The notes beneath the pieces are model-generated. The model was given only the letters and a program-made list of their open reading frames with translations, searched no databases and was not told the DNA's origin. A DNA stretch of 64,000 nt, taken from positions 434,001-498,000 of the forward strand of contig CBDICY010000001.1 of assembly GCA_965277445.1 (NCBI GenBank), given 5' to 3'. How positions within the stretch are numbered: the stretch's first letter is position 1; each line of letters opens with the position of its first letter. The translations under genes and the position numbers were made by a program. Source of the stretch: JAFMDF01 sp965277445. GTDB taxonomy: Bacteria > Bacteroidota > Bacteroidia > Chitinophagales > Saprospiraceae. Positions 27,660-35,725 of the stretch are shown in pieces.

Positions 27660-30032
27660 ATGTTTCAAAATTACTTAAAAATAGCCCTTAGGCATATTAA
27701 TCGAAATAAAGGTTATGTCTTTATTAATATCATAGGATTAGGTATTGCCTTGGCTATAAGTATTATTGCATTTGTCAATTGGCAACAAGGACAAACGGCG
27801 GATAAATTCCACAAAAACTATGATGATTTATACCAAGTGATTGTACATGGGGTTGGATTTGAACGTCCGACCGCAGATATTTTAGCTCCTTTAGTAGCTA
27901 GAGCTGCCAATGAGGTAAGTGGTGTTAAAGCAGGTATTCGCTGGGCCAATAAAGGCGTAACCATAAAACATGGTAAATCAGTTTTTCGAGAAAGATTAAG
28001 TGTGACGGATGGTAATTTTATGGATGCTTTTACTTTTCCCTTGGTTGAAGGAGATAAAAATGCGATAAAAGACCCTTCTAAAATTTTTCTCACCGAAGAA
28101 AAAGCCAAGAAATATTTTGGAGAAGGCAACCCTATCGGAGAAGAACTCATCATTAATGCTGGAGAGGAAGGACAAAAAATACTCACTATTGCAGGTGTAG
28201 TGGCAGATATTCCAAGGAATGCCAGTATTCGTTTTGATTTTTTGACGAATATTAACTTCTTAGAACAAGGGCCTAGCCCCTATGATTTATCTAGTTGGAA
28301 TTATGCTATGGATGCTTCTTTTGTTTTATTAGATAAAGGAGTAGCAGCGGAAAGGATAGAAGCTCAATTAAATGGATATATCCCTGAAATAAATCAATCA
28401 AATGAATGGAGAACAAGGGTAAAGTACCTTTTGCAACCCATGAGTATGGTTTATTTAAAAAGCCGAGAAGTGAATAATAACCGATTAAATGGTGTGCCAA
28501 ACACTGCATTATTTTGGTTGCCGGGTATTTTAGCTTTGATGATTTTAATAACGGCTTGTTTGAATTTTACAAATACGACGATTTCTTTTTCCAATAAACG
28601 ATTAAAAGAAATGGGGGTTCGGAAAGTAATGGGAGGAGATAGGAAGCAATTAATCGCTCAATCATTAGGAGAATCATTAGTAATCTGTGTTTTAGCATTG
28701 ATTATGGGGGCTATTATAGCAGAATATCTATTGCCTATTCACAATAATATGTGGGAGTTTCTAGGCATTAAAATTGCCTTAGATTATTTTAGTAATATGG
28801 GCTTAGTATTGTTTTTAGTTGGAGTAGTACTATTTACTGCATTACTAGGAGGTGCATACCCCGCATTTTACGTAAGCTCCTTTAAACCGACTTCTATTTT
28901 TAGAGGTACGACTAAATTTGGCGGAGATAATTGGCTGATAAGAAGCCTTTTAGGAATGCAAGTAATGATTTCTTTGGTAACAGTAGTTGGTGGTATCGCT
29001 TTTATGCAAAACGCTATTTATCAGAAAGGATTTGATTTAGGATACGATGCCAAAAGTATTATTAATGTATCTGTAGAAGGGGAGTTAGCTTATAATAAAT
29101 TTAAAAATGCTATCTCTGAAAATCCGCATGTTTTAGGTGTTGCAGGCGCTAAAAATAATTTAGGTTTTAGTAGTTGGTCAACGAATTTAGGCAAACCAGA
29201 AGATAATCGAGATGTCCGAACCCATCTAGTAGGAGAGCGATTTTTAGAAGTGATGAATTTAAATTTATTAGAAGGTAGAACCTTTGATGAAAATTTAGAA
29301 ACAGATTATTCAGAATCGGTGCTTATTACCCAAAAATTGGTGGAAGAGGAACAATGGGAGAGTGGGATTGGGAAAAAAATTGAAACTTATGGTTCCACTA
29401 AAACAGTCATTGGAGTCGTCGAAGATTTTTACCCTGAGAACTTTTTTAGAAAACCTTTAGCGAGTGTCTTCCATTTTGAAAAGCCAAAGGATTATCGAGT
29501 CATGAAAATAAAGGTTACGCCAAGTGAACTGATTACGACCAATAAATTTTTAAAGGAAAAATGGGGGGCTGTATTTCCATTAACTCCTTTTGAAAGTTAT
29601 TACCAAGATGAAACAATGGCAACTGCCTTAATGATAACCGAAGGTGGAGCTAAATTGTATTTATTTTTAGCATTTTTTGCCATTTTCTTGTCCATTACAG
29701 GCTTATATTCTTTAGTAGCTATGAATGTCCAAAAACGTGCTAAAGAGATCGCCATCAGACGAGTTTTAGGAGCTGGCGTAGAAAACATTACCTATATTAT
29801 CAATAAAAATTATTTTCTCATCTTTCTGATTGGTGGAACAATAGGCGCCTTTTTAGGAGGAAGATTTGCTGATTATGCCTTAGATTTGGCTTTTGAAGTT
29901 TTCCTAGAGGTGGATAAATGGTCTGCAACGTTAGCGGTCTTAGGCGTTTGTCTAATTGGAGCTATGACAATAGGCAGTAAATTATTTTCTGTATTACAGA
30001 CGAATCCAGCAGAGACTTTAAAAAGTGAATAA
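27660..30032 (+). CDS. FtsX/MacB-type ABC transporter permease (paralogue 3)
   Basis: A 790-residue permease, the closest paralogue of the preceding gene, with the same double-FtsX layout. It carries MGVRKVMGGDRKQL in the first bundle and IAIRRVLGAGVENI in the second, and both proteins end TNPAETLKSE/TNPADTLKSE. Divergence is spread over the whole length, with no frameshift, so both copies look functional. It precedes the only ATPase of the operon by 81 bp of hairpin-forming heptamer repeats. Confidence 0.9.
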   Translation: MFQNYLKIALRHINRNKGYVFINIIGLGIALAISIIAFVNWQQGQTADKFHKNYDDLYQVIVHGVGFERPTADILAPLVARAANEVSGVKAGIRWANKGVTIKHGKSVFRERLSVTDGNFMDAFTFPLVEGDKNAIKDPSKIFLTEEKAKKYFGEGNPIGEELIINAGEEGQKILTIAGVVADIPRNASIRFDFLTNINFLEQGPSPYDLSSWNYAMDASFVLLDKGVAAERIEAQLNGYIPEINQSNEWRTRVKYLLQPMSMVYLKSREVNNNRLNGVPNTALFWLPGILALMILITACLNFTNTTISFSNKRLKEMGVRKVMGGDRKQLIAQSLGESLVICVLALIMGAIIAEYLLPIHNNMWEFLGIKIALDYFSNMGLVLFLVGVVLFTALLGGAYPAFYVSSFKPTSIFRGTTKFGGDNWLIRSLLGMQVMISLVTVVGGIAFMQNAIYQKGFDLGYDAKSIINVSVEGELAYNKFKNAISENPHVLGVAGAKNNLGFSSWSTNLGKPEDNRDVRTHLVGERFLEVMNLNLLEGRTFDENLETDYSESVLITQKLVEEEQWESGIGKKIETYGSTKTVIGVVEDFYPENFFRKPLASVFHFEKPKDYRVMKIKVTPSELITTNKFLKEKWGAVFPLTPFESYYQDETMATALMITEGGAKLYLFLAFFAIFLSITGLYSLVAMNVQKRAKEIAIRRVLGAGVENITYIINKNYFLIFLIGGTIGAFLGGRFADYALDLAFEVFLEVDKWSATLAVLGVCLIGAMTIGSKLFSVLQTNPAETLKSE

Positions 30033-30037
30033 AATAA

Positions 30038-30104
30038 TTATAAGTTATGAGTGATGCGTTATAAGTAACGAACTCACTCATAATTCATCACTTATAACTC
30101 ATAA
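30038..30104. repeat. Heptamer repeat hairpin TTATAAG/TTATGAG
   Basis: The run splits cleanly into 7-nt words (TTATAAG, TTATGAG, TGATGCG, TTATAAG, TAACGAA, CTCACTC, ATAATTC, ATCACTT, ATAACTC). Arms 30038-30056 and 30086-30104 pair over 19 bp with two transition mismatches. Confidence 0.75.
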
Positions 30105-30113
30105 CTAATTTAC

Positions 30114-30800
30114 ATGATTCAACTAAAAAACATTGAGAAATACTACCGATCGGGTTTAAGCAAAACCTACATCCTTAAAAATGTCGATTTAACGATCGAA
30201 GAGGGAGAGTTTGTAACCATTATGGGACCAAGTGGGGCGGGCAAATCTACCTTACTAAACATCCTAGGTATGTTAGAAAACCAAACGGATGGCGAGTATT
30301 ATTTCTTTGATGAACCCGTTCATAAACTTCGAGAAAGAAAGCGAAACGATATTCATAAACACTATATGGGCTTCGTCTTTCAAGCCTATCATTTGATTGA
30401 TGAATTGACTGTTTATGAAAACATCGAAACGCCGCTGTTGTACCGAAAAGTAAAATCTAAAGACCGCCAAAGTATGGTGGCAGAAGTCTTAGACCGTTTT
30501 AATATGGTCGCTAAAAAAGACTTATTTCCCAATCAATTATCGGGTGGACAACAGCAATTAGTCGGTATTGCTAGAGCAATCATTAGTAAGCCAAAATTAA
30601 TCCTAGCGGATGAACCGACTGGTAATTTACATACCAAACAAGGGGAGGAAATTATGGAATTATTCAAGAAGCTGAATGAGGAAGACGGTGTAACCATTGT
30701 GCAAGTAACCCACTCCGAAAAGAATGCCCAATACGGTCATAGAATTATTAATTTGTTAGATGGTTGGGTTTCTACAGACGAAAAAGTAACTACAGGATAA
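30114..30800 (+). CDS. MacB/LolD-type ABC transporter ATP-binding protein
   Basis: A 228-residue ABC ATPase, complete for the LolD/MacB-ATPase subfamily. It has Walker A GPSGAGKST (38-46), Q-loop FVFQAYHL, signature LSGGQQQ (142-148), Walker B LILADE (162-167) and the switch histidine in VTHSE. It should energise the three permeases upstream. Having one ATPase for three permeases suggests shared use or heteromeric permease pairs (inference). It is the last gene of the operon, and a terminator lies about 250 bp downstream. Confidence 0.93.
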   Translation: MIQLKNIEKYYRSGLSKTYILKNVDLTIEEGEFVTIMGPSGAGKSTLLNILGMLENQTDGEYYFFDEPVHKLRERKRNDIHKHYMGFVFQAYHLIDELTVYENIETPLLYRKVKSKDRQSMVAEVLDRFNMVAKKDLFPNQLSGGQQQLVGIARAIISKPKLILADEPTGNLHTKQGEEIMELFKKLNEEDGVTIVQVTHSEKNAQYGHRIINLLDGWVSTDEKVTTG

Positions 30801-31116
30801 CATGATTTTTCAAGATTAACAGGATAAACGAGCGACCCCGTAGGGTAATGTCCTGTGGACATTTAAGCGAGAGAACCGTGAAATGGGAGGCTAGTTGTTC
30901 AAATACTAAATCCTGCAAAATCTTGGATTATTCTATTATGCTGTACAAGATATAAAGGATGGCAAGAGATTAGATTTTAGGAGAAATACATCTCGTAAAT
31001 CCTGCATAATCGAGTCATTCTATAGATATTTTTTAACCACGGTGATTTCTTTGAAGCAGGCTGCGTGCCTGCTTTTTTGTTTACAGGATGACATGATTTT
31101 TCAAGATTAACAGGAT
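30793..31116. repeat. Gene-free stretch with a 33-bp duplicated word
   Basis: A 33-bp sequence at 30793-30825 recurs at 31084-31116 with one mismatch. The surrounding 480 bp down to the CdaA stop hold many further AATCCTG/CAGGAT variants and no ORF. The left copy overlaps the last codons of the ATPase gene. Confidence 0.7.
31054..31078 (+). terminator. Intrinsic terminator of the ABC operon
   Basis: AAGCAGGC (31054-31061) pairs with GCCTGCTT (31067-31074) around a 5-nt loop, followed by a run of T. It is the only strong plus-strand terminator after the ABC ATPase gene. Confidence 0.7.
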
Positions 31117-31284
31117 TTTGTAGGATGTGGATTTAGTTCATTTTTTAATCGTAAAGGATATAGTTAATAAACCTGTTAGCAGTCTGTATTTAAAATCCGT
31201 TCAAATCAGTTCAATCCGTCTAAATCCGTTGTGAATACTACTTAATCGTCCATCCTGTAAATCCTGCATAATCCTGTTATCCTG

Positions 31285-32073
31285 TTAATGATAATGCTCC
31301 AACAACAAAGCCGATAACTTCTTTTCTGATAACCGTCGAATCAACTTCCCATCCTTAGCAAAAGAAATACTCCCCGTTTCTTCGGAAACAATAAAGGTAC
31401 TCATACTCGTTTCTTCGGTCACACCAACGGCTGCTCGATGCCGTAAACCTGCACTTCTTGGCAATTTAGTACTTTTGGAAACAGGCAAAATACAACCTGC
31501 GGCTTGGATTTTATTTCCAGAAATTAAAACGGCACCATCATGTAAGGGACTGTTTTTTTGAAAAATACTTAATAATAATTGTTGACTCAATTCTGCGCCC
31601 ATGACGGTACCTGAATGTGCATAAGTTTCTACATTTAACCTATCGGCAAGGACAATCAAAGCACCTAATTTTTTTTTGCTCATTTTTAGTAAGGCGCCTT
31701 TGATATCTTCGATATGAATCTGTTGTTGTTCTCGATTATGCTGGTCTTTCGCTAATATTTTCGTAAAAAAATTAGAGCGTCCTTTTAAGGTGGTATTACC
31801 CACTAATAACAAAAAACGACGAACTTCTGGCTGGAAAATAATGATAATGATAATGATACCGACTTCTTTGAGTTGGGTTAAAATGGTATTTAGCATATCC
31901 ATTTTTAAAGCCCCGACTAACCACGAAGTCATATACAACAAAATAACGCCTAACAGAATATTGAACGCTACAGAACCGCTCAGCAATTTATAAATGCGAA
32001 AAATAAGGTAGCCGACGATAAAAACGTCGAGAAAATCCCATAAACTGATTGGTATAAATCCTATATCGAACAT
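31285..32073 (-). CDS. cdaA: Diadenylate cyclase CdaA
   Basis: A 262-residue membrane-anchored diadenylate cyclase that condenses two ATP into c-di-AMP, a regulator of potassium and osmotic balance and cell-wall homeostasis. Three N-terminal membrane segments (about 10-95) lead into the DisA_N catalytic domain with the DGA motif (LHDGAVLI, Asp179) and RHRAA (211-215). Length and topology fit the CdaA/DacA class. Its usual regulators CdaR and GlmM are not adjacent. It is in line with the class V aminotransferase behind it. Confidence 0.93.
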   Translation of the reverse strand: MFDIGFIPISLWDFLDVFIVGYLIFRIYKLLSGSVAFNILLGVILLYMTSWLVGALKMDMLNTILTQLKEVGIIIIIIIFQPEVRRFLLLVGNTTLKGRSNFFTKILAKDQHNREQQQIHIEDIKGALLKMSKKKLGALIVLADRLNVETYAHSGTVMGAELSQQLLLSIFQKNSPLHDGAVLISGNKIQAAGCILPVSKSTKLPRSAGLRHRAAVGVTEETSMSTFIVSEETGSISFAKDGKLIRRLSEKKLSALLLEHYH

Positions 32074-32081
32074 TAGAAGAC

Positions 32082-32116
32082 GATTAACGGTATACGGTTA
32101 ATGGTACACGGTTTTT
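32082..32116. repeat. Heptamer repeat GGTATAC
   Basis: Words GATTAAC, GGTATAC, GGTTAAT, GGTACAC, GGTTTTT follow each other with a 7-nt period between two minus-strand genes. The run enters the 3' end of the aminotransferase gene, so the repeat encodes its last residues. Confidence 0.55.
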
Positions 32117-33261
32117 TTTGCTTTTTTAAAACAGTTAACTAATTTCATTACCTCGCTTTCCTCATTATAAATATTAGGCGAAACCCGCATAGCGTCTCCT
32201 CTAAAAGAAACTGAAATATTTTTTTTTGCTAATTGCTGTTTCAGTATATCGCCATCAAATTGGTCGGTTAATCGGATACCAAATAAATGATGACTGCGCC
32301 AGTCGTCTTGCTCAATATTTAAGCCCATATCTCGCCATTCTGCAACGGCTGATTCGGTAATAGTACGACAATATTGCTGAATATTTGCAACTCCCCAGTC
32401 TTTTAATTGACGAATGGCTTCCAATAATAGCGGAGAGAGGATAAAATTGCTTTGTTCGCCCATCGAATACCGATTGGCTTTTGGTCGGTATAATGGTTGA
32501 TAATTAACTAGATTGGTAAAATCATTACTGTTTAGTCGATTTATCCAATTTTGTTCGATGGGTTTACCTTGATCAAAAGCAGGACCATAATAGGCGACGC
32601 CCAAAGAATAAGGCCCTAACATCCATTTATAACTCGAAACGATTAACGCATCTGGCTGAATTTCTTTAACCGAGAATGGTAAAGCCCCTACTGATTGCGT
32701 TCCGTCAATTACCAAAAGTGCGTTGTGTTGATTGGTTTTAGCCCGAATGGCTTTTAAATCAAATAAAGTACCATCCGCCCAATGAACATTTCCTAACGCA
32801 ACCATTTTTGTTTGGTCATCAATGGCTGCTAAAATAGCCTCATTCCAGTTTTGACCTCGATTCGTTAGACTCGGAGGAGCTACCATTTCTAGTGTTGCAC
32901 CTGCTTTTTCAACGGCATTCATCCAAGGGTAAACATTACTAGGAAATTGCGCTCCGACAATAATAATTTTTTCCCCTTTTTTTAGGTTTAAATTATTCGC
33001 TACATTTGCCAAACCATAAGAAGTAGAAGGAATAATGGCAATGTTATTGGAGTCCTCTGCTTGAACTAAATCAGCGAAAGCGAGTTTAATCTGCTGCGGA
33101 TACCCAAAGAAATCGTCATTGCTATAATAATTGGGGTTGCATTGGTTGCTAACTGCAGCGATACCAAGTGCTTCTAATTTTTTACTTTGTGGCCCTCTTC
33201 GAGCACAGTTTAAATAAGTTAAATCACTTGGAAGGTTAAATAGATGTTTTTGACATTGCAT
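32098..33261 (-). CDS. Class V aminotransferase (isopenicillin N epimerase / cysteine-desulfurase-like)
   Basis: A 387-residue cytosolic fold-type-I PLP enzyme of aminotransferase class V. The PLP aspartate is in LLVIDGTQSVGAL (Asp186) and the Schiff-base lysine in SSYKWMLGPYSLG (Lys212), as in the isopenicillin-N-epimerase-like subgroup. There is no catalytic-cysteine loop typical of sulfur-mobilising desulfurases. The substrate is unknown. The gene is divergent from a LytTR regulator. Its last residues fall in heptamer-repeat sequence. Confidence 0.87.
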   Translation of the reverse strand: MQCQKHLFNLPSDLTYLNCARRGPQSKKLEALGIAAVSNQCNPNYYSNDDFFGYPQQIKLAFADLVQAEDSNNIAIIPSTSYGLANVANNLNLKKGEKIIIVGAQFPSNVYPWMNAVEKAGATLEMVAPPSLTNRGQNWNEAILAAIDDQTKMVALGNVHWADGTLFDLKAIRAKTNQHNALLVIDGTQSVGALPFSVKEIQPDALIVSSYKWMLGPYSLGVAYYGPAFDQGKPIEQNWINRLNSNDFTNLVNYQPLYRPKANRYSMGEQSNFILSPLLLEAIRQLKDWGVANIQQYCRTITESAVAEWRDMGLNIEQDDWRSHHLFGIRLTDQFDGDILKQQLAKKNISVSFRGDAMRVSPNIYNEESEVMKLVNCFKKAKKTVYH

Positions 33262-33441
33262 GATAAAATAGGTTATTACTTCGTGTTATTGGACGTTATT
33301 AGGGGGTATTCTTTGATACTGTCTAAGAAATCATTTAGCCCAAATAACTACTACTTTCGGCAAAATAAAAAATATTAGCTAAAATAGACAAAAGTAAATG
33401 CTTGAAATAAGATCGATGTAAATGTTTTATCTTATTTGGTT

Positions 33442-33478
33442 ACTCATATTCTCATTCACTCATAAGCTCATTCACTTA
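33442..33478. repeat. Heptamer repeat CTCATTC before the LytTR gene
   Basis: ACTCATATTCTCATTCACTC and the bases after it follow a loose 7-nt period directly upstream of the ATG at 33483. The repeat therefore occupies the 5' untranslated region. Confidence 0.5.
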
Positions 33479-33482
33479 TTTT

Positions 33483-34232
33483 ATGAAAGTCATACTTGTA
33501 GAAGACGAAAAACACGCAAGGGATAATTTAGAACATTTATTGCTCAATATTGCTCCTGAGATTGAAATTTTAGCCAAACTAGAATCGGTCAAAAGAACCG
33601 TAGAGTGGCTACAAAATAATCGTGCAGATTTAATCTTTTTAGATATACACTTAGCGGATGATTTAAGTTTTAAAATCTTTGAAGAAATCAAGGTGACTAC
33701 ACCCGTTATTTTTACAACGGCTTATGATAAATATGCGTTGAAAGCTTTCAAGGTAAATAGTATTGACTATCTGTTGAAACCAATTGATGAAGAAGAATTA
33801 GCCGCAAGTATCGAAAAATTTAAATCAACTCAAGCAGCGACTAAAGTGGATTACTCCCAATTGCAAACGATGATAACGCAGCCGAAAAAAGCTTATCAAC
33901 AGCGATTTTTAGTCACTAGAAGAGATAAAATTAAGAGTTTAACGACCGACCAAATTGCTTTTTTTGAAGGGGAAGACCGCTACGTTTATCTCATCAATAG
34001 AGATGGTAATCGCTTTATCGTCGATTATAAACTAAGTGATTTAGAAGAGATTTTGGATCCTGAAATATTTTTTCGGTTGAACCGTAGTTTTATTGCGCAT
34101 TTTGATGCGATTGATACGATTTCAAGCGTTTCCAAAAGTCGTTTAAAAGTAGACTTATTACCCAAAGCGAAACGAGATATTATCGTTAGCTCTGCCAATA
34201 CTAAACATTTTAAAGCTTGGCTTAATAAATAA
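33483..34232 (+). CDS. LytTR-family response regulator (orphan)
   Basis: A 249-residue DNA-binding response regulator. The receiver domain (about 1-120) has the acidic pair in LVEDE, the phospho-acceptor Asp54 (LIFLDIHL) and Lys99 (YLLKPID). The LytTR DNA-binding domain (about 145-249) includes FFEGEDRYVYLI and RLNRSFIAH. LytTR regulators in Bacteroidota usually pair with LytS-type kinases, but none is adjacent here, unlike the pair at 51986-53754. It is possibly co-transcribed with the LON-domain gene downstream. Confidence 0.92.
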   Translation: MKVILVEDEKHARDNLEHLLLNIAPEIEILAKLESVKRTVEWLQNNRADLIFLDIHLADDLSFKIFEEIKVTTPVIFTTAYDKYALKAFKVNSIDYLLKPIDEEELAASIEKFKSTQAATKVDYSQLQTMITQPKKAYQQRFLVTRRDKIKSLTTDQIAFFEGEDRYVYLINRDGNRFIVDYKLSDLEEILDPEIFFRLNRSFIAHFDAIDTISSVSKSRLKVDLLPKAKRDIIVSSANTKHFKAWLNK

Positions 34233-34234
34233 TG

Positions 34235-34312
34235 CAGTTGCCAGTTGCCAGTTACGAGTTGCCAGTTAAAAGGAGCAAACGGATAAACTGGTAACAGGCA
34301 ACTGGCAACAGT
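34235..34312. repeat. Heptamer repeat hairpin CAGTTGC/CAACTGG
   Basis: CAGTTGC CAGTTGC CAGTTAC GAGTTGC CAGTTAA is followed after a short loop by AAACTGG TAACAGG CAACTGG CAACAGT. Both halves have a strict 7-nt period and are complementary. It fills nearly the whole gap between the two genes. Confidence 0.8.
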
Positions 34313-34318
34313 AAAATC

Positions 34319-34954
34319 ATGACCCATTTTTTACCACTTTTTCCATTACAACTTGTCGTTTACCCCGGTGAGAAATTAAATCTACACGTTTTTGAACCAA
34401 GGTATAAACAGTTGGTTCGAGAGGTGGAACATAATAAAACAACCTTTGGTATTCCTGCTTTTATTAACAAGCAAATAATGCCAATGGGTACGGAACTGCG
34501 TCTACTATCTATCGAAAAAAAATATGATAATGGAGAGTTAGATATTAAGACGATGGGGGTCGGTGTATTTAAAACGGAAGAATTTTACTCGGTTGCTCCA
34601 GGCAAACTTTATCCTGGCGCAGATATCAAACGACTACAACATACAGATGACTCTGATTTAATGCTAAATGAGAAAATCCTAACCAAAGTAGAAGAGTTGT
34701 TTAAGGTGTTGAAAATGAATCGCAAAACACCAAAAAGCCCCTCCTTATTTAGAATTTTCAATATAGCCCATTACATCGGACTGAACATCGAACAAGAATA
34801 TGCTTTGTTGACCTTACCTTCTGAATTGGAACGTCAGCAATTTGTGTTGCAGCATTTAGAAAGATTACTCCCAACGGTTAAAAATATGGAAGAGAGTAAA
34901 AAACGGGCGCAGATGAATGGACATTTTAAGCATTTGACGCCGCCTGAGTTTTAG
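34319..34954 (+). CDS. LON peptidase substrate-binding-domain protein
   Basis: A 211-residue stand-alone Lon N-terminal (LON_substr_bdg) domain. The first 15 residues (FLPLFPLQLVVYPGEKLNLHVFEPRYKQLV) show the typical P-L-x-x-V-x-x-P-G...F-E-P-R-Y pattern. There is no AAA+ ATPase or protease domain. The C-terminal helical part is about 120-205. The function of stand-alone copies is not settled; binding of exposed protein segments is assumed. It has no signal peptide and is probably cytosolic. Confidence 0.88.
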   Translation: MTHFLPLFPLQLVVYPGEKLNLHVFEPRYKQLVREVEHNKTTFGIPAFINKQIMPMGTELRLLSIEKKYDNGELDIKTMGVGVFKTEEFYSVAPGKLYPGADIKRLQHTDDSDLMLNEKILTKVEELFKVLKMNRKTPKSPSLFRIFNIAHYIGLNIEQEYALLTLPSELERQQFVLQHLERLLPTVKNMEESKKRAQMNGHFKHLTPPEF

Positions 34955-34993
34955 GTAGTTGATATGTTAGGCATAATTGGGATTCATCCTCAA

Positions 34994-35172
34994 CGTGCCA
35001 TAGGTACGTAAGATAGGTAGCAACATAAAGGAAGCGATACCTCCCAATTTTCGTGCCGTAGGTACGTAAGATGCATTGCTATAAACACAATCTTACGTAC
35101 CTACGGCACGAAAAAAGGGAGGGAGAATCTCTGAGGCAATAACTACCTATCTTTAGTACCTAACGGCACTAG
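34994..35172. repeat. Perfect 21-bp-arm hairpin with extra copies of the word
   Basis: CGTGCCGTAGGTACGTAAGAT at 35052-35072 is an exact inverted partner of 35090-35110. A third, direct copy with one mismatch is at 34994-35014, and a degraded inverted copy is near 35155-35170. Outer pairs (AAGATAGGTAG near 35011 with CTACCTATCTT near 35143) extend the fold. It occupies the spacer between the LON gene and a small ORF. Confidence 0.8.
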
Positions 35173-35217
35173 TTTCTTGGATACAAATTCCAACTACACA
35201 CATTTTATATAGAAATA

Positions 35218-35424
35218 ATGGAAAATAAACTGGACGATAAGATAATTAGAGTAGCTGATTTACTAGAACAAATCAAATCAGTTGATGAAATGATTCAAAT
35301 CCATTCAGATGATGTTACTGGAATTATGAAAAGCCAGTATGAATATAGACGAAATAAATTTTTAAAAGAATTAGGCATCATTCTTAAAGACTTTAATATT
35401 CAACCCGCCGACTTAGCCGCCTAA
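35218..35424 (+). CDS. Small conserved-looking hypothetical protein
   Basis: A 68-residue, charged, helix-prone, cysteine-free protein (MENKLDDKIIRVADLLEQIK...) with no signal peptide and no recognised domain. A coiled-coil-like heptad pattern covers about residues 8-60. Codon use resembles neighbouring genes and the ORF starts cleanly after a repeat spacer. I judge it probably real but cannot assign a role. Confidence 0.55.
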   Translation: MENKLDDKIIRVADLLEQIKSVDEMIQIHSDDVTGIMKSQYEYRRNKFLKELGIILKDFNIQPADLAA

Positions 35425-35725
35425 TTTAACTGCTGACTTTATTATTTTTCTCCCTCTTTCCCTACCCAAAAGTTAACACCTCGTTAAAAACAACCCGCCT
35501 TTATGCAATTTCCAATCTTCCTGCGTCCTATAAGTAATTATTAGAGAAAGGTTGTCAGAAAAGGAAGGTATCATTGAAATGAACGTTCCATGACTTCGAT
35601 TTTTATCAGTAAAAAGGACGGATTTTTTGGAAATCATACGCAAAATACTTTATCTTCCACAAAATTCGTTTCTAAGTTATTCCATATCAATTGATTATCT
35701 TATGCAAGAAACGTATTTCAACTCC

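Noticed and set aside
35627..35725. TTG-initiated N-terminal extension of the alpha-2-macroglobulin
   Set aside because: The extension precedes a good signal/anchor that begins right after ATG 35726/35750, so a later start is more likely.
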